From positions 1 to 64,000 of the forward strand of contig NZ_JAKRFN010000021.1 of the NCBI RefSeq assembly GCF_022348085.1: a stretch of 64,000 nucleotides of DNA, read 5' to 3'. Under the pieces are notes generated by a model that did no database searches, had not been told where the DNA came from, and saw only the letters and a program-made list of their open reading frames with translations. The number at the start of each line of letters is the position of its first letter. The first letter of the stretch is position 1. Positions 44,316-53,228 of this stretch are shown piece by piece. The stretch comes from Mycobacterium sp. PSTR-4-N (GTDB taxonomy: Bacteria > Actinomycetota > Actinomycetes > Mycobacteriales > Mycobacteriaceae). Position numbers and translations under genes: made by a program.

Positions 44316-45473
44316 ATGTCCGCCCCCCTGAACTCCGTGTTGCTGCTGTGCTGGCGCGACACCGGGCACCCGCAGGGTGGCGGCAGTGAGACGTATCTGC
44401 AGCGCATCGGTACGCACCTCGCCGAGTCCGGGGTGCGGGTCACGCTGCGCACCGCCCGCTACCCCGGCGCCGCCCGCCGCGAGGTGGTCGACGGTGTGGA
44501 GATCCAGCGCCGAGGCGGGCCCTATTCGGTGTACGTGCGGGCGGGGTTGGCCATGGTGGCCGGCCGGCTGGGTGTGGGCCCACTGCGTAGGGCCAAGCCC
44601 GACGTCGTCGTCGACACGCAGAACGGCCTGCCGTTCCTGGCCCGCCTGGCCTACGGCCGCCGCGCCGTGGTGCTGGTGCACCACTGCCACCGCGAACAGT
44701 GGCCGGTGGCAGGCCCGATGAAGAGCCGCATCGGGTGGTTCGTCGAATCGCGCCTGTCGCCGCGGCTGCACCGGCGCAATCAGTACGTGACGGTGTCGCT
44801 GCCGTCGGCTCGGGACCTGACGGATCTGGGTGTGCGCGCCGACCACGTCGCGGTGGTGCGCAACGGCGTCGATGACGCGCCGCCGGAGTCGTTGACGGCG
44901 CCCCGCTCGGCGACGCCCCGCGTGGTCGTGCTGTCGCGGCTGGTGCCGCACAAGCAGATCGAGGACGCACTGGACGCGGTCGCGCGACTGCGCGGCCGGA
45001 TTCCGGACCTGCACCTCGACGTGGTGGGCGGCGGCTGGTGGGCGCAGCCCTTGCTCGATCATGCGGAGAAGTTGGGCATCTCCCACGCGGTGACGTTCCA
45101 CGGCCACGTGGACGATGCGACCAAACACGATCTGCTGCAACAGAGTTGGGTGAACCTGTTGCCGTCTCGCAAGGAAGGCTGGGGGTTGGCCGTGATCGAG
45201 GCCGCCCAGCACGGGGTGCCGACGATCGGGTACCGCTCCTCGGGTGGGCTGTCCGATTCGATCGTCGACGGGGTGACCGGGGTGCTGGTCGACGACGTCG
45301 ACGATCTGGTCGACGGACTGCACCGGTTGCTGACCGATCACGTGTTGCGCGAACAGCTCGGTGCGAAAGCTCGGGTGCGCAGCTCGGAATTCTCCTGGGA
45401 GCAGAGCGCCGACGCGATGGCGGCTGTGCTCGGCGCGGTGCAGGCGGGCGGCCGGGTCAGCGGCCTGGTGTGA
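44316..45473 (+). CDS. GT4-family glycosyltransferase, Rv0225-like
   Basis: A 385-residue GT-B enzyme: N-terminal acceptor domain opening with LLCWRDTGHPQGGGSETYLQ, and C-terminal nucleotide-sugar domain with VLSRLVPHKQIEDALDA and the EGWGLAVIEAAQHGVPTIGY (E-x7-E) motif. It probably transfers mannose or a similar sugar to an envelope acceptor at the inner face. Its 3' end overlaps the decayed MFS gene by 17 bases. Confidence 0.88.
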   Translation: MSAPLNSVLLLCWRDTGHPQGGGSETYLQRIGTHLAESGVRVTLRTARYPGAARREVVDGVEIQRRGGPYSVYVRAGLAMVAGRLGVGPLRRAKPDVVVDTQNGLPFLARLAYGRRAVVLVHHCHREQWPVAGPMKSRIGWFVESRLSPRLHRRNQYVTVSLPSARDLTDLGVRADHVAVVRNGVDDAPPESLTAPRSATPRVVVLSRLVPHKQIEDALDAVARLRGRIPDLHLDVVGGGWWAQPLLDHAEKLGISHAVTFHGHVDDATKHDLLQQSWVNLLPSRKEGWGLAVIEAAQHGVPTIGYRSSGGLSDSIVDGVTGVLVDDVDDLVDGLHRLLTDHVLREQLGAKARVRSSEFSWEQSADAMAAVLGAVQAGGRVSGLV

Positions 45474-46569
45474 GCAGGGTCAACGCGACCGCCGCGACGC
45501 CCGCACATGCGGCCATCGTGATCGCCATCGGCACGGCGGTGTGGCTGCCGGCGAGCCCGACGAGCGGTGAGACCACGGCAGCCAGGGCGTACTGGAGCAC
45601 CCCGAGGGCCGCCGAACCCGCGTCCGCGGCGCGGCGCACCTGATCGAGTGCCGGCGATGTGGCATTTGCGACAAACAGACCCAAGCTGGCCACCGTGCAC
45701 CAGAGCGCCAGCAGCAGCACCCAACATGGCCCCGGTCTTCAGAAGCCGGGGCGCCCCGAACCTCGCCACGATGCGCGCGTTCCCGCGTTCAATGCGAGCA
45801 GCCCGAACGCGATGGCGGCGACGGCGATTCCGATACCCACCGGCGAGAGTCCCAGCACGTTCTGCAGGACGAACGGGGACGCCGAGATGAACGCGAACAT
45901 CACCGAGAAACCGAACGCGAACGTCAACGCACAGCCGAGGAAGGACCGGTTCCCGAGCACCCCCAGGATGCCGGCGCCTGCTCGCTCGGAACGTGCTGCC
46001 GCCGGACAGGTTTCAGACAACACGATCGTCGCTCCGAGAACCATCAGGGCACTCAGCGCGGCCAGGATCCAGAAGATTCCTCGCCACCCGATGATGCCGG
46101 CGACGGACCCGCCGATCAACGGCGCCACGATGGGCGCGGCCCCGTTGATGATCATCATCAAGCTGAATGCCCCTGCCGCAGAAGCACCTTCGGATCGGTC
46201 CGCGACGATCGCCCGGCTGAGCACAACCCCGGCGGCTCCGCCGAGGCCCTGCAGGATGCGACAGCCGACCAGGACCTCCAGGGACGGGGCGAGTGCGCAG
46301 GCCGCGCCGGCCGCGGTGCTCAGCAGCGTGCCGGCGATCAGCAAGCGGTGTCGGCCCCACCGGTCCGACAGCGGACCGACCAACTGACCGACCGCCATCC
46401 CGACCATGAACCCGAGCAGCGTCAACTGCATCCGGGACGCGTCGGCGCCGAACTCGCCCGCCATTGCAGGCAGCGTCGGCAGGTACAAGTCCACCGAGAG
46501 GGGGCCAACCGCGGTGAGGAGCGCGAGAACCGCCAGCCATGCCCGGGGCAGCGTCGACGGCGTCGTCAT
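45457..46569 (-). pseudogene. Bcr/CflA-type MFS transporter, broken by two compensating frameshifts
   Basis: The start (MTTPSTLPRAW) and the first nine or so helices read normally, with DRWGRHRLL and RILQGLGGAAG motifs of Bcr/CflA drug exporters. Then an 8-base tandem duplication (CGCGTTC at 45776-45782 and again 45784-45790) shifts the frame and a TGA follows at 45739. The expected sequence (NARIVARFGAPRLLKTGAML) is found in the shifted frame, and the last three helices (from about 45720) resume in the original frame. The net change keeps the frame, but the interior stop cuts the protein. Confidence 0.8.
45776..45790. repeat. 8-base tandem duplication causing a frameshift
   Basis: CGCGTTC-C-CGCGTTC. 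Deleting one 8-base unit restores the expected MFS reading (LNARIVARFG) on the minus strand. Typical of replication slippage. Confidence 0.8.
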
Positions 46570-46587
46570 GGCCCCAACGCGGGGGCC

Positions 46588-47307
46588 AGCAGGACGGCCT
46601 CGTTGCCCGGCGGTGGCGCGGCGGCCGGTTGGCCCGCCGTACCACTGCCCGATGAGATCTCGTTCGAGATCGGAGCCGCGCTGGGCGTGCCGGCGATGAC
46701 CGCGCACCGCTGCCTGTTCGCCGACGGTCGTCTCGAAGGTCGCCGGGTTCTGGTTCACGGTGGAGCTGGGGCGGTGGGCCTGGCGGCCATTCAACTCGCC
46801 ACCTGGAGGGGCGCCACAGTGGCGGCGACGGTGCGCAGAGCCGAGCACGCGGATACGGCGCGTTTCGCGGGCGCCGAGTCAGTGGTCGTCGCCGGAAGTG
46901 ACGACATGTCGCAGCTGCGAACAATTCTCGGCGGCCGTGGCGCGGACCGCATCGTCGACGTGGCAATCGGTGTCAACCTCGACACCGATCTCGCCGCACT
47001 GGCCGACGGCGGCGTCATCAGCGCCTACGCGACCGAATCCCCGTCAGACGAGGTCTGTCTGCCCATCGTGCGGGCGATGGTCGCCAACGCGGCCGTGCGC
47101 TTCGTCTACGTGTACACGGTGCCCGTGGAGGGCAAGGCAGCCGCCGTCGCCGACATCGGAGACTGCCTGCGCGACGGGGGTCTTCGTCCCCGGATCGGTT
47201 TGGTGGTGCCGCTGGCGCGTACCGTCGACGCACACCTCGCCGTGGAGGCCGGGACCGCATCCGGCAGGGTGCTGATCCGCCTCGTCGACGACGCTGCCGA
47301 CGAGTGA
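46588..47307 (+). pseudogene. NADPH:quinone reductase-like gene, 5' truncated
   Basis: The sequence matches the cofactor half of a zinc-independent MDR reductase: PLPDEISFEIGAALGVPAMTAHRCL, then the loop VHGGAGAVGLAAIQLA and RADRIVDVA-type strands to the C-terminus. The usual first 90-100 residues (GroES-like domain) are missing. The frame upstream of about 46588 is only the antisense of the MFS gene, and no good start is present. The cut falls 19 bases from the divergent MFS start, so a deletion joined the two remnants. Confidence 0.7.
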
Positions 47308-47312
47308 ATGCC

Positions 47313-47825
47313 TCAGCGCCCCAGCCGGTCTGCGGCACGGTTCAATCGTTCCTCGAGGGTGAGGAGACTTTCCTCGATCGCCTGGCAGGATGCGGCATCC
47401 AAGCCGCCGACCGCAGCGTCTTCGAGTTCGGCCCAGATGCGCTCGACGCGCTGACGCAGAGCGACGCTCGCCGGCGTGGGTTCGATCAGCGAGGCCCGCT
47501 TGTCGGTCGGCGTCGGGACGCGGCGCACGAATCCTGCGCTCTCCAATCGTCGGATCGTTCTCGTCATCGTGGCAGCGTCCGAGTCGAGGACGCGGACGAG
47601 ATCGACTTGCCGTTGCGGGCCTGCCTGCCACAGATGCATCATCACGATCTCCTGCCCGGGATGCAGCCCCACCTCCCTGAGCAGGTGTCCGGCGATCATC
47701 CGGTGCAGCCGTGCGACCCGGAAGATCGCGTGGCTGATGGGGCCACTCTCCGCGGCCGCCGGGACCGGGACGCTGGATTCGAGCTCAGCCCCCGATGGGT
47801 CACCGGCAGCCGATGAGCGCTTCAT
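47313..47825 (-). CDS. MarR-family transcriptional regulator
   Basis: A 170-residue winged-helix regulator (ISHAIFRVARLHRMIAGHLLREVGLHPGQEIVMMHLW, recognition helix DAATMTRTIRRLESAGFVRR, wing TPTDKRASLIEPT). The ATG at 47825 begins at a normal MarR length; a further ATG at 47897 would add 24 unusual residues (MKKLFFSF). It is divergent from the OYE operon. MarR proteins beside flavin reductases often sense electrophiles or quinones, so it is the first candidate repressor. Confidence 0.85.
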   Translation of the reverse strand: MKRSSAAGDPSGAELESSVPVPAAAESGPISHAIFRVARLHRMIAGHLLREVGLHPGQEIVMMHLWQAGPQRQVDLVRVLDSDAATMTRTIRRLESAGFVRRVPTPTDKRASLIEPTPASVALRQRVERIWAELEDAAVGGLDAASCQAIEESLLTLEERLNRAADRLGR

Positions 47826-47931
47826 GTCCAGGCAGCTTACTCGGCCCCGGTGAGCCCCGGAGTCACTCCGCAAAAAGGAGAAAAACAGTTTTTTCATGGG
47901 TTTTCGCCGGTGGGAATGAACGCCTCGGTTT

Positions 47932-47949
47932 ACCTGTTCGGACAGGTAT
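47932..47949. promoter_or_regulatory. Perfect palindromic operator upstream of the OYE operon
   Basis: TACCTGT-TCGG-ACAGGTA lies 28 bases before the OYE start, in the 152-base space shared with the MarR gene. It is the strongest dyad in this intergenic region and a likely repressor site for MarR or the TetR protein further downstream. Confidence 0.65.
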
Positions 47950-47977
47950 CCGAGACATCTTGATGAAAGGGAGAATC

Positions 47978-49060
47978 ATGACCACTGCTTTCGACCCCAT
48001 TACGGTGGGCGGTATCGCACTGAAGAATCGAATCGTCATGTCGCCGATGACCCGCAGCCGTGCGTACGGCGCGGGTGCGACGCCAACACCCAGCATGGCT
48101 GAGTACTACCGGCAGCGGGCCGGCGCGGGTCTGATCATCACCGAGGGCACGCAGCCGTCGGTGATCGGTCAGGGATATCCCAACACCCCGGGCCTGCACT
48201 CGGACGAACAGGTGCAGGCATGGCGGGCAGTCACCGACGCGGTGCATGCCGACGGCGGTGTGATCTTCGCTCAGCTGATGCACACGGGTCGCGTCGGACA
48301 CCCGAGCTTGCTCCCGCCCGGGATGGTCCCCGTGGGTCCCTCACCGGTCGCTGCGGTAGGCGAAGTGTTCACCCTCGAGGGCATGCAGCCCTTCGTGACT
48401 CCCGAAGAGCTCGACGAAGATCAGATCACCCAGACAGTGCTCGACTTCGCGCAGGCCGCACGCAACGCCGTCGCCGCCGGATTCGACGGCGTCGAGGTGC
48501 ACGGAGCCAACGGCTATCTGCTGCATCAATTCCTGTCGTCCAACGCCAACTTGCGCACCGACCGGTGGGGTGGGTCGGTCGACAATCGCCTCCGCTTGAC
48601 TCTGCGTGTCGTCGAGGCCGTGACAGCCGCGATCGGTGCGGACCGCGTCGGTCTGCGCATCTCCCCGGCCAACCCGCTCAACGACATTCACGAAGACGAC
48701 TACCACGAGACGTATCGCGCGCTGGTCGACGCTCTGGCGCCGAGGAAGTTGGCCTACCTGCACGTGATGGAAGTGGGTGATCGCGACTTCACCAACGAGC
48801 TGCGCAACCGCTTCGGCGGGACCTTCATCCTCAACCCGGCAACACCTGGACGCATCACCGGTCCAAGCGAATTGGGCCTCGCCGAGGACGGCACCGCCGA
48901 CCTCGTGGCGTTCGGAGCCGCGTTCCTGGCCAATCCCGATCTGCCGCTGCGCCTGGCCACCGGTGCGCCGCTCAACACTCCCGACCGTGCCACCTTCTAC
49001 GGCGGTGACGATCGCGGGTACACCGATTACCCCACGCTGGATGCCGTACCGACCGCCTGA
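47978..49060 (+). CDS. Old yellow enzyme-family ene-reductase
   Basis: A 360-residue FMN oxidoreductase that reduces activated C=C bonds with NAD(P)H. It has NRIVMSPMTRSRA at the start, the His175-x2-Asn178 substrate pair in VHGANGYLLHQFLSS, the RTDRWGGS phosphate motif and a C-terminal FGAAFLANPDL. The ATG at 47978 follows AAAGGGAGA. First gene of an OYE-SDR-LLM operon (30-base gap to the SDR). Confidence 0.92.
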   Translation: MTTAFDPITVGGIALKNRIVMSPMTRSRAYGAGATPTPSMAEYYRQRAGAGLIITEGTQPSVIGQGYPNTPGLHSDEQVQAWRAVTDAVHADGGVIFAQLMHTGRVGHPSLLPPGMVPVGPSPVAAVGEVFTLEGMQPFVTPEELDEDQITQTVLDFAQAARNAVAAGFDGVEVHGANGYLLHQFLSSNANLRTDRWGGSVDNRLRLTLRVVEAVTAAIGADRVGLRISPANPLNDIHEDDYHETYRALVDALAPRKLAYLHVMEVGDRDFTNELRNRFGGTFILNPATPGRITGPSELGLAEDGTADLVAFGAAFLANPDLPLRLATGAPLNTPDRATFYGGDDRGYTDYPTLDAVPTA

Positions 49061-49090
49061 CGTCGAGCCACAGAGAAAGAGGAGAGCGAC

Positions 49091-49864
49091 ATGAGTTCGA
49101 CATTCGAAGGCCGCGTCGCGCTGGTGACCGGCGGAAGCCGGGGTATCGGTGCCGCGATCGCGTCGCGCCTGGCCGACGGCGGCGCCGCGGTCGCGGTCAA
49201 TTACCGGGCCAACGCCGGCGCAGCGGAGAAACTCGTCGACGAGCTGCGTGCGCGCGGACACCGCGCGGCGTCGTTCGGCGGCGACGTGACCGACCCCGCT
49301 CAGATCGCCGATGTCGTCGCCCGCGTCGTCGAGGAGTTCGGCGCTTTGCACCTGTTGGCCAGCAACGCAGGCGTGGAGCACTTCGCCCCACTGGCGGACA
49401 TCACCGCCGCCGACTTCGAGAATGTGTTCCGCACCAACGTCGGTGGCCAGTTGTTCGCCGTACAGGCAGCGGCGGCCGTCATGCCGCCGGGAAGTCGGAT
49501 CGTGCTGACCTCTTCGGTCAGCGCCCGCATCGCGGTGCATCACCACGCGTTGTACGCCGCCAGCAAGGCCGCCGTCTCGGCGATGGCGCTCAACCTGGCA
49601 CCGGAATTGGCCGAGGCGGGTATCGCTGTCAACGCCGTTGCCCCCGGCGGAACTGCCACCGACATGGCCGCCGAGAACGGGGCGGACTATGTCCATCCCG
49701 CGCTGGCCCACGTCGCCCCGGACGACGTGACCCGTTCGATGAATGCCCTCGGTCGGCTCGCGCGCCCTGAAGAGATCGCGGACACGGTCTGCTTCCTGCT
49801 GTCCGAGCGGGCCTCCTACATCACCGGCTCCACGCTGGACGTCGCAGGCGGGTGGATGCGATGA
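49091..49864 (+). CDS. Short-chain dehydrogenase/reductase (3-ketoacyl-ACP reductase type)
   Basis: A 257-residue SDR with TGGSRGIG (13-20), SNAGVE, catalytic Tyr155 and Lys159 (YAASK) and a C-terminal ERASYITGSTLDVAGGW. The NYRANAG loop indicates NADPH use. It lies between the OYE and LLM genes; an AGAAAGAGGAG ribosome binding site precedes the ATG, and its stop overlaps the LLM start (ATGA, 49861-49864). Confidence 0.9.
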   Translation: MSSTFEGRVALVTGGSRGIGAAIASRLADGGAAVAVNYRANAGAAEKLVDELRARGHRAASFGGDVTDPAQIADVVARVVEEFGALHLLASNAGVEHFAPLADITAADFENVFRTNVGGQLFAVQAAAAVMPPGSRIVLTSSVSARIAVHHHALYAASKAAVSAMALNLAPELAEAGIAVNAVAPGGTATDMAAENGADYVHPALAHVAPDDVTRSMNALGRLARPEEIADTVCFLLSERASYITGSTLDVAGGWMR

Positions 49865-50763
49865 CCGACTACGGACGCGAACTGCAGTTCGGGGTGTTCG
49901 TGACCCCGAGCCCTGGCCTCCTCGAGAACAGTTACGCCATCGCTGAGCTCGCCGACCAACACCTGGATTTCATCGGCGTACAGGACCATCCCTATCAGAA
50001 GGACTTCCTGGAAGCCTGGGCGTTCATCGCCACACTGCTGGCTAGGACCGACCGCGTACGGTTGGTGCCCGACGTGGCGAACCTCCCGTTGCACAACCCC
50101 GCGGTTCTGGCCAAGACGGCAGCGAGCCTTGACGTCATCTCCGGCGGTCGGGTCGAATTGGCTCTCGGGGCGGGAGCGTTCTGGGATGCGATCGTGGCCA
50201 TGGGTGGTCCGCGGCGTACGCCGGGCGAGGCGGCCCGAGCCCTGCGCGACGCGGTCGAAGTGACGAGACTGATGTGGTCGGGGCAGCGGTCGGTCAGATA
50301 CGACGGAGACATCTACCGGGTGCACGGCGTGCACCCGGGGCCTCGGCCAGCCCACGACATGCAGATCTGGTTGGGAGTGGGCGGACCCAAGCTGCTCAGG
50401 TACCTCGGTGGCCACGCAGACGGCTGGCTACCGTCGAACTCCTACTTCCCGCCGGAGGCGCTCGACGGCATGAACCAGCAGATCGACCGCGGCGCAGCCG
50501 AGGCCGGCCGCGACCCGGCGTCAATCGTGCGCGCGTACAACGTCTTCGGAGAAATCAGCGACCACGAGTCCAGCGAACCGTTCCGCGGAACGGTCGCCCA
50601 ATGGACCCATGACCTGACGGAGCTCGCCGTCGAGACCGGTATGGACACGTTCATCTTCGGTGCCCCAGACGATGATCTCGACCAGACGCGACGGTTTGCC
50701 CATGACATCGTGCCCGCGGTGCGTGACGCAATCGCTGAGAGCAGGAGTTCTCGTCGATCATGA
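49861..50763 (+). CDS. LLM-class flavin/F420-dependent oxidoreductase
   Basis: A 300-residue luciferase-like TIM-barrel protein: LQFGVFVTPSP at the start, FIGVQDHPYQKDFLEAW, RTDRVRLVPDVANLPLHNPAVLAKTAASLD, GRVELALGAG, and IWLGVGGPKLLRYLGGHADGWLPSN. In mycobacteria many such proteins use F420. Its place behind an OYE and an SDR suggests a shared pathway on an enone or cyclic ketone. The ATG at 49861 is chosen for the 4-base overlap. Confidence 0.85.
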   Translation: MTDYGRELQFGVFVTPSPGLLENSYAIAELADQHLDFIGVQDHPYQKDFLEAWAFIATLLARTDRVRLVPDVANLPLHNPAVLAKTAASLDVISGGRVELALGAGAFWDAIVAMGGPRRTPGEAARALRDAVEVTRLMWSGQRSVRYDGDIYRVHGVHPGPRPAHDMQIWLGVGGPKLLRYLGGHADGWLPSNSYFPPEALDGMNQQIDRGAAEAGRDPASIVRAYNVFGEISDHESSEPFRGTVAQWTHDLTELAVETGMDTFIFGAPDDDLDQTRRFAHDIVPAVRDAIAESRSSRRS

Positions 50764-50832
50764 GGTGAGGACCACGACTCCTCGCGTCCGTCCATCGATG
50801 AGTTCGGTGGCCTTCACCTGTCCGTACGTTTC

Positions 50833-52062
50833 TCAGTGTGACGACGCCCAGACGATGGCGACCAGTGCGGTGGCACTGGACATGGCGACGACATTGCCGA
50901 TGAACGGATGGAAATCTGCGGGCAGTCGGCGCGCGATCGCCGCTGCGAGCGGCGGTCCGATCACAGCGCCGACGACTGCGCCGACCACGATCGACGACAG
51001 CGAACCGCCGCCCATGAGCACGGTGGCGGGAGCGATGGACACCACTGGGACGAACGTCGGGTACCAGCCGTGCTTCGCCCATTGTCGGTGCCACAGCGTC
51101 ACCGACAGTGCCGAGGTCATGATCTGCGCGCCCAGGAGCTGCGGCAGGAGTTCTCCCGCACCGCTGGTCAGCGTGGGAGACAGCAGATAGGAGAGGGCGG
51201 TGCCGAAAAGCAGTGCAGCGCCGGCTGTCTCATTTCCGATGAACTGCGCTTCGGTGAAATCGGCCAACATGCGGCGGGCCAGCCACTTCGGACCCAGCGG
51301 TGCGGAGTCTCGGAATGTGTGTGGTGACGTCGCCCGGCAGCGGGGCACGGCGACGAGCCTCTTCGGCATCCACCGAAGATGGCGACACAGTGCGAAGGCG
51401 ACGAGCGCACTGACCCACATGCCGGTGGTGGCCCCGATGACGGTGGGCAGCCCCAGCGGGCGACAGGCGAAGTTCACCGCCGCGAGCGCAAGAGGTGTGG
51501 TGAGGCATGCCCCGAGTGCGGCGCCGGTGAGGAGCACCGGCGTACTGCCGCCGTAGATCAGCACGACCGCAGCGGACACGGAGGCGAAAGGCACGAAGGT
51601 GGGCTGCCAGGTCCCGGACACGCCGATGGTCCAGCCCCACGCCACGTTGCTGAGCACCAATCCCAGGGCCGCGCTGCCCAGGGCCCGTGGGAGCAACGCG
51701 GTGCCTGACGCGACGGGGAACCCAGCCCAGCGACTCTTGCGGATGGAGGCCCCGTGGGAGGTGTATCCACCGAGCAGCATCAGGGCGCCGGCCAGTGCTG
51801 AGTGTGCGAAGCCCGGCTCGGTTGTGTCGCCGAGGGTCCACAGAAGGAACGCTCCGACATCGCAGTAGTGGCCCGTCCAGGTTCTGGTCCCCGGCATGAC
51901 CGCCGGCATCGCGGTCTGCGCTCGCTGAAGACCCGCCAACAGCACCATCGCGACAACGACGGTCGCTGCCGCGGTCAGCCCCAGGATTGCCGGATGAGAT
52001 CGCGACCGTGGGCTCGGCGATGTCGAGACGATGCCGTGGCGGTCCCGGCCGGGGTGGGTCAT
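50833..52062 (-). CDS. Polytopic membrane protein with two-fold internal repeat
   Basis: A 409-residue protein with about ten hydrophobic helices. I do not recognise the family. Residues 152-193 and 333-374 repeat each other: W-x-PTFVP, then S-x-x-x-A-x-V-L-x-x-GGS, then G-A-x-x-G-A and PLA. Flanking helices also correspond, so the protein is an internal duplication, as in many transporters. A polar loop at about 228-270 joins the halves. It is downstream of the LysR gene on the same strand (90-base gap), so its regulator is probably that LysR protein. A small-molecule exporter is a guess only. Confidence 0.7.
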   Translation of the reverse strand: MTHPGRDRHGIVSTSPSPRSRSHPAILGLTAAATVVVAMVLLAGLQRAQTAMPAVMPGTRTWTGHYCDVGAFLLWTLGDTTEPGFAHSALAGALMLLGGYTSHGASIRKSRWAGFPVASGTALLPRALGSAALGLVLSNVAWGWTIGVSGTWQPTFVPFASVSAAVVLIYGGSTPVLLTGAALGACLTTPLALAAVNFACRPLGLPTVIGATTGMWVSALVAFALCRHLRWMPKRLVAVPRCRATSPHTFRDSAPLGPKWLARRMLADFTEAQFIGNETAGAALLFGTALSYLLSPTLTSGAGELLPQLLGAQIMTSALSVTLWHRQWAKHGWYPTFVPVVSIAPATVLMGGGSLSSIVVGAVVGAVIGPPLAAAIARRLPADFHPFIGNVVAMSSATALVAIVWASSH

Positions 52063-52152
52063 CGGAGCCCGGTATCGCGTGAAACCGGCTCGTCTCCAAT
52101 GACTCTCATTCTGCGGTTAAGCTGCCTGATGACTCGGTCGCCCAGCACGTGC

Positions 52153-53112
52153 TCACGAAGCTCTGCTCCGTCGCGACTCGTCGGTCAGTCGGACCAATCC
52201 TGACGGCACCTCGCCGTCCAAGGTCAATCGCACGAATCGACCCACCGCCGGATTGGAAGCCCGACCAGGAGCCCAATGCAGCATGAAGGGGACCACCTGC
52301 TGCGGTGTGATCGGTCGGATCGCGACCGTGCAATCCGCTACGGCCACCGACGCTGTCGTGAGGATCCAGTCGACGTCGGACTGGGCCGGCCATTTCCACG
52401 CAGACAGATCAGTATCGGCGAGTTCGACGATCGCCGGGCACAGCCCTGCGCCGCGGAGAAGTTGCTTCTGGGCCACAGTCCATGCGGGAAACAGTGTCTC
52501 GCTGTGCATCCCGAGTGTTTCATCGCGGAGATCAGCCAGTGTGACAGCATCGCGGCTTGCGAGTCGGTGATCGGGACGCAACCCGACCAACCACGGCTCG
52601 CCGCAGAACACAGTGCTCACCACGCCCATGGTCGCGAGCACGGGGCCGCACGTGATCGCGACATCAACAGTGTCGTCGGCGACTGCGCGCTCCAGGTCGT
52701 AGGGCCACATTCGCCGTACCTGTAGTTCGACATCGGGTGCCTCGGCGCGCAGAGCGGCGGCGAGGTGGGGAGTCAGCACGGGCGCAACGGGCGGGGCGAC
52801 ACCGAGGCGTACGACCCCGGCGTCACCGTCGGCCCACTGGTGCATCGCCGCGACGGCGGCTCCGGCCTGCTCGAGGATCAAGGTGGCGCGGTGGAGCATC
52901 TCGGCTCCGGCGTTGGTCAACGCCACCCGTCGCGACGTGCGCGTCAGCAGTGGGGTGCCCACTTCGCGTTCCAGTCGACGGACCAGGTCGCTGAGAGTGG
53001 GTTGGCTGATGTGCAAACTCTCTGCGGCACGGCCGAAGTGCAGTTCAGTGGCCACGGCAACGAACGCGTCCAGTTGGCGTAGCTCCACACGGGGTAACTT
53101 ACTTGTCTGCAT
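52153..53112 (-). CDS. LysR-family transcriptional regulator
   Basis: A 319-residue LTTR. The winged helix occupies residues 9-70 (LRQLDAFVAVATELHFGRAAESLHISQPTLSDLVRRLE), and the two-lobed effector domain follows (VVRLGVAPPVAPVL to the C-terminus). The ATG at 53112 leaves eight residues before the HTH, normal for the family. It is upstream of the duplicated membrane protein on the same strand and divergent from the TetR gene. Confidence 0.88.
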   Translation of the reverse strand: MQTSKLPRVELRQLDAFVAVATELHFGRAAESLHISQPTLSDLVRRLEREVGTPLLTRTSRRVALTNAGAEMLHRATLILEQAGAAVAAMHQWADGDAGVVRLGVAPPVAPVLTPHLAAALRAEAPDVELQVRRMWPYDLERAVADDTVDVAITCGPVLATMGVVSTVFCGEPWLVGLRPDHRLASRDAVTLADLRDETLGMHSETLFPAWTVAQKQLLRGAGLCPAIVELADTDLSAWKWPAQSDVDWILTTASVAVADCTVAIRPITPQQVVPFMLHWAPGRASNPAVGRFVRLTLDGEVPSGLVRLTDESRRSRAS

Positions 53113-53228
53113 TCAGGCAAGCAAGACTTGTCCGTGATCGAAGCCAGCAACTATCCTCCCACCATGGCGCTTCCTCGTGGCGGACACGGACGTCGGCGAT
53201 GTTCGCCGCAGAGTGAGCTCGGGTGGGG

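Noticed and set aside
47826..47897. Longer MarR start (MKKLFFSF...)
   Set aside because: The extra 24 residues are unlike MarR proteins, and the shorter start at 47825 gives normal length. Not fully excluded.
53113..53222. KstR2-like site (CAAGACTTG) between LysR and TetR genes
   Set aside because: The half-sites are one base apart, whereas the KstR2 box needs two; it fails the consensus.
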